Below are positions 8,402 to 16,533 of a DNA stretch of 64,000 nucleotides, piece by piece (within the stretch, counting starts at the first letter, position 1; every line of letters begins with the position of its first letter). Source of the stretch: Aliiglaciecola lipolytica. GTDB taxonomy: Bacteria > Pseudomonadota > Gammaproteobacteria > Enterobacterales > Alteromonadaceae. The notes beneath the pieces are model-generated. The model did no database searches, was not told the DNA's origin, and saw only the letters and a list, made by a program, of their open reading frames with translations. A program made the position numbers and the translations under genes. The stretch lies in contig NZ_JAHKPT010000010.1 in NCBI RefSeq assembly GCF_018860635.1, positions 1-64,000 on the forward strand, written 5' to 3'.

Positions 8402-9211
8402 ATGACATTAGATGAGTTATTAGCGCAGGCCAAAGAGCACAGCCTAGATGCTAACAAACAACCAACAATGACCATTCCAAAGGAATGGGGTCAAGGACGC
8501 ACTGTATTTGGAGGATTATCCGCATCTATACTTTATGCAGCGATAAAGGTAAAAATTGACGATGACAGAGTTATGCGCTCCTTTAATTGCAATTTTGTTG
8601 GTCCTTTACTTGTGGATACGACTTTCGAAATAGTTGTTGAAATTTTACGTCAGGGTAAAAATGCGACACAAGCATTAGGTCGAATTGTCCAAGATGGAAA
8701 AACTTGCGTGACTTGCCAAGTCTGTTTTGGAGTAGCCAGAACCTCAAAAATAGTTGTGAAAAACAACGATACCCACACTATGGAAATTCCCAAAAAAGGC
8801 ATGTTTTTACCGCAGATTCCTAAGATAACACCTAAGTTTATGCGTTTTTATGATCTGTCAATTGTGGAAGGCAGAATGCCATTTATGGGCAGCAAAAAAA
8901 GCGAAATTAGCGGCTGGATGCGATTCAAAAAACCGCCTGTAGAAATAACCGATGCGCACTTAATCAGTTTGATTGATGCGTGGCCGCCGACTATCCTGCA
9001 AATGCTCCGGTTACCTGCGCCATCAAGCACAATGAGTTGGAACATTGAATTCATTCATCCACATCAAGATTTTTCACCTGCGGATTGGTTTGCTTTTAAA
9101 GCCATCACCAGACAAGCGGCAGACGGTTATGCTCATACTGAAGGGAATGTATGGGATCAAAGCGGCCAGTTAATTGCCATTAGTCGCCAAACAGTGGGTA
9201 TTTTCGACTAA
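8402..9211 (+). CDS. Acyl-CoA thioesterase family protein (double hotdog)
   Basis: The 269-residue product has the layout of TesB-like or thioesterase-like superfamily proteins, with two hotdog folds in tandem. Residues about 22-110 include QGRTVFGGLSASILYAA, the first hotdog helix, and SFNCNFVGPL. The second half contains SWNIEFIHPHQDFSPADW and ends with VWDQSGQLIAISRQTVGIFD, a form typical of the C-terminal strand in this family. It probably hydrolyses acyl-CoA or a related thioester in the cytoplasm; the chain length is unknown. The stop is 13 bases from that of the convergent HDOD gene. Confidence 0.85.
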   Translation: MTLDELLAQAKEHSLDANKQPTMTIPKEWGQGRTVFGGLSASILYAAIKVKIDDDRVMRSFNCNFVGPLLVDTTFEIVVEILRQGKNATQALGRIVQDGKTCVTCQVCFGVARTSKIVVKNNDTHTMEIPKKGMFLPQIPKITPKFMRFYDLSIVEGRMPFMGSKKSEISGWMRFKKPPVEITDAHLISLIDAWPPTILQMLRLPAPSSTMSWNIEFIHPHQDFSPADWFAFKAITRQAADGYAHTEGNVWDQSGQLIAISRQTVGIFD

Positions 9212-9224
9212 AGATTTAAGCCGC

Positions 9225-10076
9225 TCACACAATAGCCGCAGACGCAGGACTAAACATAGCAAGGACGCTAAGACTCTGCATACCCACATGGCTTAAAGCA
9301 GCATCTAAGTCACTATCTTCTAAACCTAAGTTTTCATATAACTCAACTTCGAGGTTAGCGTGTCCAGAATAAATTTCTGGATTACAATTATCGAGAGCCA
9401 GAATATAGCTTAATTGCATAATTTGCTGTTCAACATCCGAGACTTCATGTTGGCTGTAGTGCTGTTTACTGATGGGCGTAACGATCGCATCGGGTATTCC
9501 CCACATTCTTACTAGTGTAGAGCCAATATCCGCGTAAGTTGCACCGCCTAATAACTTTAACTGTAGCTCAAGTGGGGTTTCAGTTTCGTTAATTTGCGCG
9601 CACTTTTTAGCAATTTCGGGGTTGAATCTGACCATAACCAGCTCACCCACATTATGTAGTAGACCAGAAACAAATAATCTTTCAGACTCTTTCAGTTTTT
9701 TACGTTCTGCAAAATACTTACATAACAAAGCGCAACAAACAGCATTTTCCCAAAAACGCTCTAAATCAATCACCGAAGAATCTAACTGTGTAAAGGTTCG
9801 GCATATACTGCACGCAACCACTAAGTCATAAACGGAGTTAGTACCAATGACTTGAATGGCTTTAGACACTGTTTCGATTTTATTAGGAAATTTGTAAAGT
9901 GCACTATTGGCTATTTTTAAAATTTGTACTGTTAACGCAGGGTCGAAATTTATCACGCTAGCAATGTCATCCATACCACTAGCGTCATCATCGATCAGTC
10001 TTTTTATCTGAAGCACTGAATCAGGTAATACAAAAATGTCTTTTGCTTCAGAAGCATAATCCAACGCGTGCATCAT
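9225..10076 (-). CDS. HDOD domain-containing signalling protein
   Basis: Nearly the whole 283-residue protein is one HDOD domain, a catalytically silent relative of HD phosphohydrolases found in bacterial signalling. Visible landmarks are VINFDPALTVQILKIANSALY (about residues 42-62), SKAIQVIGTNSVYDLV and SGLLHNVGELVM. In the last, the usual HD pair is HN, in line with loss of metal catalysis. There is no attached receiver, GGDEF or EAL domain. Partner and signal are unknown. Confidence 0.88.
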   Translation of the reverse strand: MMHALDYASEAKDIFVLPDSVLQIKRLIDDDASGMDDIASVINFDPALTVQILKIANSALYKFPNKIETVSKAIQVIGTNSVYDLVVACSICRTFTQLDSSVIDLERFWENAVCCALLCKYFAERKKLKESERLFVSGLLHNVGELVMVRFNPEIAKKCAQINETETPLELQLKLLGGATYADIGSTLVRMWGIPDAIVTPISKQHYSQHEVSDVEQQIMQLSYILALDNCNPEIYSGHANLEVELYENLGLEDSDLDAALSHVGMQSLSVLAMFSPASAAIV

Positions 10077-10185
10077 TAAAACTCCGTTAAACCTTATGGT
10101 AACTAGTGTAGTTAACTTAACAAAATTTGCCTAAAAGGTGGAACTATTATTCACAATTTAGGATAAAAATAATCCCAAAACCAAT

Positions 10186-11211
10186 TTAGCATGATTTCAT
10201 GGTTGTATTGTACAACTCTACCGCCGACATTGATTCTGTTATCGTTTGTGGATTGTTAGTTAACTGGTAGATCAGTCCTATTACCTTTTTATTCACTGGC
10301 GCGGCAATTCCTAATTTGGCCCCTTCCTCAACTATTGCCCCATTTAAATAATCAATTTCCGTTTGCTTTCCATTTGAGATATCCCACCACATTGATGTTC
10401 TGACATTTTCATCAATAGCTAACATGCGATTAGCAACTATTTTGAATATAAAATCCGGTAAACTCAAAACAAAGGGTAGAGAATGGGCAGAAACGGAGGT
10501 CACTTTAGGTAACACTATCCCTTTTGCATCGGTAACCAAAAGTAATTCACGCATCATTTGCGCTATAACCAATCTATATTTTCGCTGTTGCAACATGTGT
10601 TTCACTGGAATATTGGCTAATGCATTGACACTATTCCCTAAATTTAATTGTAACTTGGCCCATAATAACCAAGTCATTTGAGTACACATAGAAAACGCTA
10701 AAATCGGCGAATCTATACTGGCAATTAATTGCTCAGTAAAGTTGCGATCATCAATACAGCTTTCAATAGTCAATCTGCCTTCTGACCCTCGATGAAAATG
10801 GCCATCGGCTATCTCCACCACATTGAACGGCACCATAGCTCTTAACACTCGGTTATTAGGAAAGGCTGTTTTAATCACGCTCTCTGATCCCAAGCCATTT
10901 TGACAGCAGATAATGGTTGTCTGATGATTAACCAGTAATTGCAATTGCGCTAAAGAGTCCTCCACAGCGGTGCATTTTACGGTTAACCAGATAATATCAA
11001 AACTATGCTCTGTTTCTGAATCAGGTAATAAGAATGTAAGGTTGTTAACTTCCACCCGGTGCTCTAAATAGTCCGTTAAAATGATTCCTTTAGATAATTT
11101 GTTTACGCTGTGTGATCGAGCCAAAAACGTCACATTTTGGTTTTTGTGCAGTAAACTAGCGCCTAAGTAGCTGCCAATAAGTCCAGCTCCAAAGACTAAA
11201 TGTTTCGCCAT
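10186..11211 (-). CDS. 2-dehydropantoate 2-reductase family protein
   Basis: Ketopantoate reductases make pantoate with NADPH for coenzyme A synthesis. The product has the N-terminal nucleotide-binding glycine motif (VFGAGLIGSYLGASLL) and the family's ICCQNGLGSE block. The lysine/asparagine-containing helix (LLWAKLQLNLGNSVNAL) is the usual catalytic region. I start at MAKHLVFG because GGAAC lies about 8 bases before that ATG; an ATG four codons earlier has no such site. Relatives that are not true PanE exist, so pantothenate function is likely but not proven, and no other pan gene is nearby. Confidence 0.8.
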   Translation of the reverse strand: MAKHLVFGAGLIGSYLGASLLHKNQNVTFLARSHSVNKLSKGIILTDYLEHRVEVNNLTFLLPDSETEHSFDIIWLTVKCTAVEDSLAQLQLLVNHQTTIICCQNGLGSESVIKTAFPNNRVLRAMVPFNVVEIADGHFHRGSEGRLTIESCIDDRNFTEQLIASIDSPILAFSMCTQMTWLLWAKLQLNLGNSVNALANIPVKHMLQQRKYRLVIAQMMRELLLVTDAKGIVLPKVTSVSAHSLPFVLSLPDFIFKIVANRMLAIDENVRTSMWWDISNGKQTEIDYLNGAIVEEGAKLGIAAPVNKKVIGLIYQLTNNPQTITESMSAVELYNTTMKSC

Positions 11212-11317
11212 TATATGTTCCATTATTTAAACTTTAAGCTATCTTAAGTCTTTCCCACTTTACTGCATAGGGTTATCATCCACGACCTCCATTGACATGC
11301 CCAAAATTGATACTTAG

Positions 11318-12574
11318 ATGACTCAGCAAGCAGAAAAATTACCTAAACAGCTATTGGCCATTGGTTACGTGTGGCCAGAACCAAACTCTTCTGCTGCAGG
11401 AAAACACATGTTGAGCTTATTAAAGTCATTTATAGCTGCCGGTTATCAAGTGTGCTTTGCAAGTCCTGCAATTCAGACTGAACACAAGATCGATCTAACT
11501 GAATTGGGGATTGAAGAAGCCAGCATCGAGTTAAATCACAGCTCTTTTGATCAGTTTGTTGCCAACTTAAATCCGCAAATCGTTCTATTTGACCGTTTTA
11601 TGATGGAAGAACAATTCTCTTGGCGTGTTGCGCAAAATTGTCCCAATGCATTGCGTATTTTGGATACAGAGGATTTACACTTTTTACGTGATGCCCGTCA
11701 TAAAGCCCATAAACAATCGCGGCAAGTATCTGAATCAGATTTAAAAAGTGATATGGCGATGCGTGAAATTGCCGCGATATATCGATGTGACCTAAGTTTG
11801 ATTATTTCAGAGTATGAAATGAATGTTTTGCAACAGCAATTTAGCGTGCCTTCAGCGTTATTGCATTATTGTCCTTTTATGCTGGATATTAAACAACTGA
11901 AGAGATCTCCGGTCGAGTTTAGCCAGCGACAACATTTCGTAAGCATTGGAAATTTTCGTCACGCGCCAAATTGGGATGCGGTTTTATATCTTAAGCAAAC
12001 AATTTGGCCATTAATTCGCAAACAAATTCCGTCTGCCCAGTTACATGTCTACGGTGCATATCCGCCACCTAAAGCCACTGATTTACACAACCCAAAGAGC
12101 GGCTTTTATGTGGATGGATGGGCCGAAGATGCGTTTTCAGTATTGCAACAAAGCAGAGTGTGCATAGCGCCACTGCGTTTCGGTGCGGGTTTGAAAGGCA
12201 AGTTAGCTGATGCCATGTGGACAGGCACACCATCAGTGACAACCAGCATTGGGAGTCAAGGGATGAATGACTCTTCAATGTGGCCAGGGGCGATTGCAGA
12301 TGATCCGCAAGAGATAGCGGATCAAGCCGTTGCTTTATATCAAGATGCCAAACAATGGCAACTTGCTTCTGACTATGGATATCAATTACTCGCGCAACGT
12401 TTCAATTTGCTAGTGATCCAACAGCAGTTACTAGAAAGAGTCGACTACTGCCTGACACATCTGGCACAACTCAGATTAGATAATTTTACTGGGATGATGT
12501 TACAACACCATTCCCATAAAAGTACCCAATATATGTCACAATGGATAGAAGCGAAAAACGCCAATCCAAAGTGA
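11318..12574 (+). CDS. Glycosyltransferase (GT4-like, Glyco_trans_1_4)
   Basis: The product is a 418-residue GT-B type glycosyltransferase. The N-terminal half starts IGYVWPEPNSSAAGKHMLSL, a glycine-containing acceptor-side loop. The C-terminal half contains GNFRHAPNWDAVLYL, LHVYGAYPP, and CIAPLRFGAGLKGKLADAMWTGTPSVTT, which is the donor nucleotide-sugar site of the GT4 family. It stands alone between two minus-strand genes with no polysaccharide cluster around it, so the acceptor cannot be guessed. It is probably cytoplasmic, with no membrane segment seen. Confidence 0.87.
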   Translation: MTQQAEKLPKQLLAIGYVWPEPNSSAAGKHMLSLLKSFIAAGYQVCFASPAIQTEHKIDLTELGIEEASIELNHSSFDQFVANLNPQIVLFDRFMMEEQFSWRVAQNCPNALRILDTEDLHFLRDARHKAHKQSRQVSESDLKSDMAMREIAAIYRCDLSLIISEYEMNVLQQQFSVPSALLHYCPFMLDIKQLKRSPVEFSQRQHFVSIGNFRHAPNWDAVLYLKQTIWPLIRKQIPSAQLHVYGAYPPPKATDLHNPKSGFYVDGWAEDAFSVLQQSRVCIAPLRFGAGLKGKLADAMWTGTPSVTTSIGSQGMNDSSMWPGAIADDPQEIADQAVALYQDAKQWQLASDYGYQLLAQRFNLLVIQQQLLERVDYCLTHLAQLRLDNFTGMMLQHHSHKSTQYMSQWIEAKNANPK

Positions 12575-12597
12575 CCTATGAACTATAATCGACTGAG

Positions 12598-14154
12598 TTA
12601 TTTGACCTGTTTGACGATGCTTTTTTCACCCAACCATTCAATCCGATAAAGGTCTCGTCTTTTATCTAAAAAGTTACGCACTGAGCCAGTATTTTGTAAA
12701 ATTTGTAATTTATCCAAATCCACGTCAACGATTAACGTCATTTCGGTATTTGGCGTGGTTTCGGCCATCACTGCATCATGGGGGAATGCAAAGTCAGACG
12801 GAGAAAATACCGCTGTTTGTCCGTACTGAATATCCACGTTGTCCACTTTGGGCAAGTTTCCGATACTGCCGGCGATAGCCACATAACATTCATTTTCTAT
12901 AGCACGTGCTTGCGCACAACGCTTCACTCGTAGATAGCCATTTTTTGTATCTGTCCAAAAGGGTACAAATAGAATCTGCATCTCTTCTTCACTAAGCAAA
13001 CGTGCAAGTTCCGGAAATTCAACGTCATAGCATATAAGTACACCAATGCGACCAAAATCTGTCTCAAATAAAGTAAGGCGATCTCCGCCTTCCATTGCCC
13101 AATCTTTTTTCTCAGAAGGTGTGGGGTGCAATTTATATTGAGACTCTATGGTTCCGTCTCGTTTGCAAATGTAGGCTACGTTGTACAACAAATCCTCTTC
13201 AATTAGCGGCATAGAACCGGCAATAATATTAATGTTGTAGCTCACCGCCATATGCGACACCGCATTCACGATTTCTTCGGTATAGGTAGATAGATGTTTA
13301 ATTGCTTCGATCGAAGAACTCTGGTCGCCAAGCCCCATAAGCGGAGCATTGAAAAACTCTGGGAACAGGGCAACATCGCAACGGTAATCAGACAACGCAT
13401 CCACAAAGTACTCAAATTGTTGCAGCAACTCCCCGACACTTTCCATTTCACGCATCTGCCATTGCACACAGCCAATACGAACAGAGTCTTTTTGATGACC
13501 AAACAGTTTGCGCTTTTTCGGTTCATAATAAATATTGAACCACTCTAATAGCGTTGCATATCCTTCAGACTCTTTGTCTTCAGGCATGTATCCACGTAGT
13601 ACGCGCTTAACTTCAAAGTCATTCGACAATTGAAAGGTCAAAATCGGATCGTAGAGATCTCTGCGCTTTACTGCTTCTATGTATTTTTGTGGCGAAAGTT
13701 CATGACTATGATTTTTATAATTGGGAATCCGTCCACCTAATATAATGGCGCGCAGATTCAAACTTTGACACAGCTCCTTGCGAGCCTCGTAAAGCCTTCT
13801 GCCCAGTCGCAAGTTGCGGTATTCAGGATCGACAAAAACTTCAATACCGTACAACACATCACCATTGGGATCATGGGTTGTTAAATAGGAATTACCGGTA
13901 ATTTCGTCATAGGTGTGCTCGTCACCAAATTTATCATAATCAACGATAACTGAAAAAGCGGCGGCAACCACTTTGCCATCATCTTCAATACAGATTTGCC
14001 CGTCTCTGAAGATTTTTAACATCGCCAAATAGCGTTTTTTGGTGATGGAGCCGCCCAAATTTGGGTATACCTTGTTCATTATGACTTTGAGTACGTCAAA
14101 ATCTGATTCAGTTAGATTTCGAGCAAGTAATTTGACTTCATTTTCTTGAGACAT
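12598..14154 (-). CDS. GNAT acetyltransferase fused to carbon-nitrogen hydrolase
   Basis: This is a two-domain protein of 518 residues from the chosen ATG, which follows an AGGAAA ribosome-binding site. Residues about 5-205 are a GNAT N-acetyltransferase with acetyl-CoA loop LRLGRRLYEARKELC. Residues about 220-500 are a nitrilase-superfamily amidohydrolase with its Glu-Lys-Cys triad visible: E in ALFPEFFNAP, K in QYKLHPTPSEKK and C375 in LICYDVEFPEL. This fused architecture is known in gammaproteobacteria, but its natural substrate is not established. An amide might be cut and an amine acetylated, which is inference only. Confidence 0.9.
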   Translation of the reverse strand: MSQENEVKLLARNLTESDFDVLKVIMNKVYPNLGGSITKKRYLAMLKIFRDGQICIEDDGKVVAAAFSVIVDYDKFGDEHTYDEITGNSYLTTHDPNGDVLYGIEVFVDPEYRNLRLGRRLYEARKELCQSLNLRAIILGGRIPNYKNHSHELSPQKYIEAVKRRDLYDPILTFQLSNDFEVKRVLRGYMPEDKESEGYATLLEWFNIYYEPKKRKLFGHQKDSVRIGCVQWQMREMESVGELLQQFEYFVDALSDYRCDVALFPEFFNAPLMGLGDQSSSIEAIKHLSTYTEEIVNAVSHMAVSYNINIIAGSMPLIEEDLLYNVAYICKRDGTIESQYKLHPTPSEKKDWAMEGGDRLTLFETDFGRIGVLICYDVEFPELARLLSEEEMQILFVPFWTDTKNGYLRVKRCAQARAIENECYVAIAGSIGNLPKVDNVDIQYGQTAVFSPSDFAFPHDAVMAETTPNTEMTLIVDVDLDKLQILQNTGSVRNFLDKRRDLYRIEWLGEKSIVKQVK

Positions 14155-14206
14155 ATATTTCCTATCATCAGGCTTTAGAATTGCTAAGCACAACTAAATC
14201 GAACAT

Positions 14207-15904
14207 TTACCTATTTTGATTGGCATAATGTTGGATTTTCTCAATTACCGCAGCAAGACCGTTACCGCGGGTTTCACTAAGATGTTTGTCTAACTGTATA
14301 TCAGACAAATATAATTTGTAATCAAATGCTGAAACAAATTCAGCCGTTTGGTTTTGAATGGGTTCTAAAATAATCGCTAACAAGCCACGGACTATTTTAC
14401 TGCTGGCATCCACTTCAAATGCTAAGCGATTTGGCGATGTGGTTTTACACAACAACCATACCTGAGACTCACAGCCAAACACTTCAGAATCAGCTGTTTT
14501 TTTATCCTCAGATAAGCGTTTGAGGGATTTCCCCGCCAACATAATTTGCCGAAAAACCTGATCCCATCCCCGTGCCGACTTAATACTATCCGCCAACACC
14601 AAATTATGTGTTGGAATGTTCAACACCAGATTATCAACTTGGCGATTGGCAGTATCAGTGGTTTTATCAAAGGCAGCAGATTTTGCTGAACCTGTGAAGC
14701 CTAATTGCTGAATAGCGCTGCTTAACTGGGCCACAAAAAAGTCGATTTCAGCAAAGGTATTGTAACAACTTAACGAAACTCTTATGGTTCCTAAGATGTT
14801 CAATGCCTTCATCAATGGCATTGCACAATGATGCCCTACTCTAACCGCAATGCCTTTTTCAGCCAGAACAATACCAATGTCCTGACTATCATGACCTTGC
14901 ACAGTAAAAGACAATGTAGCAATTCGGTTTACAGGGTCGCCATAAATAGTCACCCCGGATAGATTTTGAATTTTGTCGAGCAAATACTTGATTAAAGCGG
15001 CTTCGTGTTGAATGATTTGCGCACGGTTAACATCAATAAAATGTAATGCTTCTTTTAACGCTAGTATGCCTTCAATATGCGGTGTGCCAGCCTCAAATTT
15101 TAACGGGCTAGCTTGGTAAGTCGCCGTATTGAATTCAACATTTTTAACCATCTCTCCGCCGGTTAAGAATACCGGAAGACTCTCCAGTGCACTCTGTTTG
15201 CCATAAAGTACGCCCGTGCCGGTTGGAGCAAACGCCTTATGACCACTGAATACTAAAAAATCACAATCTAAGTTGTTCACGTCAATGGGTAGATGGGCGA
15301 TGGCTTGTGCAGCATCGACTAAAGAAATGGCGTTTACAGCTTTAGCTTTGCGTAAAAAGGGCTCAACAGGCTGAATGCTACCTAGCGCATTCGAAACTAA
15401 AGCCAGCGCCACAATACACGTATTATTGGTAAGCAGTGCCAGGCCCTTTTCGAGCTCCCAAACACCCAGCTCATCAATTGGAATAATGTCGATTTGCAAG
15501 TTTTTCTTTTTTGCTAAGATTTGCCAAGGAACAATATTGGCGTGATGTTCTGTGGCCGACAGAAGAATCCGTCCACCAGAGGGAAAGTCCCTTTCTGACA
15601 ATGATTTAGCAACCAAGTTGATACTTTCAGTTGCGCCTTTGGTAAATACTATTTGCTGTTTTTTTTGTGCGCCGATGAACTGCTGAACATAGCCTCTGGC
15701 ATCCTCAAACTCAGCCGTGGTTTGATTGGCTAAGGAAAATGACGACCTATGTACATTGGCATTTTTAAACAGATAATAATCTTGAATACTGGTCAGCACG
15801 TTTTGCGGTTTCTGAGTAGTTGCTGCATTATCAAAATAGACTAAATCCGCATTCGCTGGATGTTGAAAAAATGGAAACAAATGACGTAGAGAAGTATCTT
15901 TCAT
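14207..15904 (-). CDS. Cysteine desulfurase SufS/CsdA fused to SufE/CsdE
   Basis: The N-terminal 405 residues are a group II cysteine desulfurase. The PLP lysine is K223 in VFSGHKAFAPTGTGVLYG and the sulfur-carrying cysteine is C360 in RVGHHCAMP. After a short linker, residues about 430-565 are a SufE/CsdE-like sulfur acceptor whose cysteine C478 lies in VFGCESQVWLL. The fusion would pass persulfide sulfur from C360 to C478 within one polypeptide, for Fe-S cluster assembly or another sulfur acceptor. Enzyme and acceptor are normally separate proteins. No sufBCD or iscSUA genes are nearby. Confidence 0.93.
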   Translation of the reverse strand: MKDTSLRHLFPFFQHPANADLVYFDNAATTQKPQNVLTSIQDYYLFKNANVHRSSFSLANQTTAEFEDARGYVQQFIGAQKKQQIVFTKGATESINLVAKSLSERDFPSGGRILLSATEHHANIVPWQILAKKKNLQIDIIPIDELGVWELEKGLALLTNNTCIVALALVSNALGSIQPVEPFLRKAKAVNAISLVDAAQAIAHLPIDVNNLDCDFLVFSGHKAFAPTGTGVLYGKQSALESLPVFLTGGEMVKNVEFNTATYQASPLKFEAGTPHIEGILALKEALHFIDVNRAQIIQHEAALIKYLLDKIQNLSGVTIYGDPVNRIATLSFTVQGHDSQDIGIVLAEKGIAVRVGHHCAMPLMKALNILGTIRVSLSCYNTFAEIDFFVAQLSSAIQQLGFTGSAKSAAFDKTTDTANRQVDNLVLNIPTHNLVLADSIKSARGWDQVFRQIMLAGKSLKRLSEDKKTADSEVFGCESQVWLLCKTTSPNRLAFEVDASSKIVRGLLAIILEPIQNQTAEFVSAFDYKLYLSDIQLDKHLSETRGNGLAAVIEKIQHYANQNR

Positions 15905-16028
15905 AGGGGCATTTAATCTGTTGATATCTGTAAAATCGACTGGACATCACCTAACTATTTTTTGTGGGTGATGTCCGCAATTGATGCTAGTTGGACAGAA
16001 ATATATATGTGGCCATTATCAAATAGGA

Positions 16029-16412
16029 TTATTCCATTAGTTCGGCAAAACACTCTGTCAGTTCTTTTGCTTCAAGCATGATGCCCTCTTCATCCTCACT
16101 CAGCGGAAATACCAGTATCAAAGTTCCGTTTTTTTCCATTCCTGGTAACCACTGCTGTAACCAATCATCTAAAAGTATTTGTTTTGGCTTACAGTCAGGA
16201 AAATCATTTTTCTCCCACGCTTTAGCGAAGGATTCACTGGGCCAAATTGGCATGCACGCATCTTCTTCAGCTTGCAGCAATAGCCAACCATTTTCCCCGA
16301 ACAGCCCCCACAACTCTTTGTTTTCTATCATTTTAGACAACGCATAATCGAAACGCGCTTCAGGCTGTAATTTACTAATAGTGATAAATTCATCCGTAGA
16401 TAGTTCAGGCAT
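16029..16412 (-). CDS. DUF2750 domain protein
   Basis: This small acidic cytoplasmic protein of 127 residues matches DUF2750. Landmarks are RFDYALSKMIENKELWGLFGENGWLLL, IWPSESFAKAW and a C-terminal EGIMLEAKELTECF block. The start at MPELST follows AAGGAAA; an upstream in-frame ATG would add 18 residues without support. The function is unknown; relatives may be immunity-like or regulatory proteins, but nothing here shows that. It is divergent from the large membrane protein gene that follows. Confidence 0.8.
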   Translation of the reverse strand: MPELSTDEFITISKLQPEARFDYALSKMIENKELWGLFGENGWLLLQAEEDACMPIWPSESFAKAWEKNDFPDCKPKQILLDDWLQQWLPGMEKNGTLILVFPLSEDEEGIMLEAKELTECFAELME

Positions 16413-16533
16413 CAGGTTTTCCTTTTTACATCGCCAAAATTCATTCACAGCAAGCCAAATGAACAAAATTTAGCCATTTAGCTTGCAAAATACACAGTTT
16501 GATAGCTTAATTATCCTATTAGGGAAAAATATT

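Noticed and set aside
16483-16533. Longer N-terminus for the giant membrane protein using a TTG start
   Set aside because: The ATG at 16534 has an AGGG site at suitable spacing and the extra 17 residues add nothing family-like.
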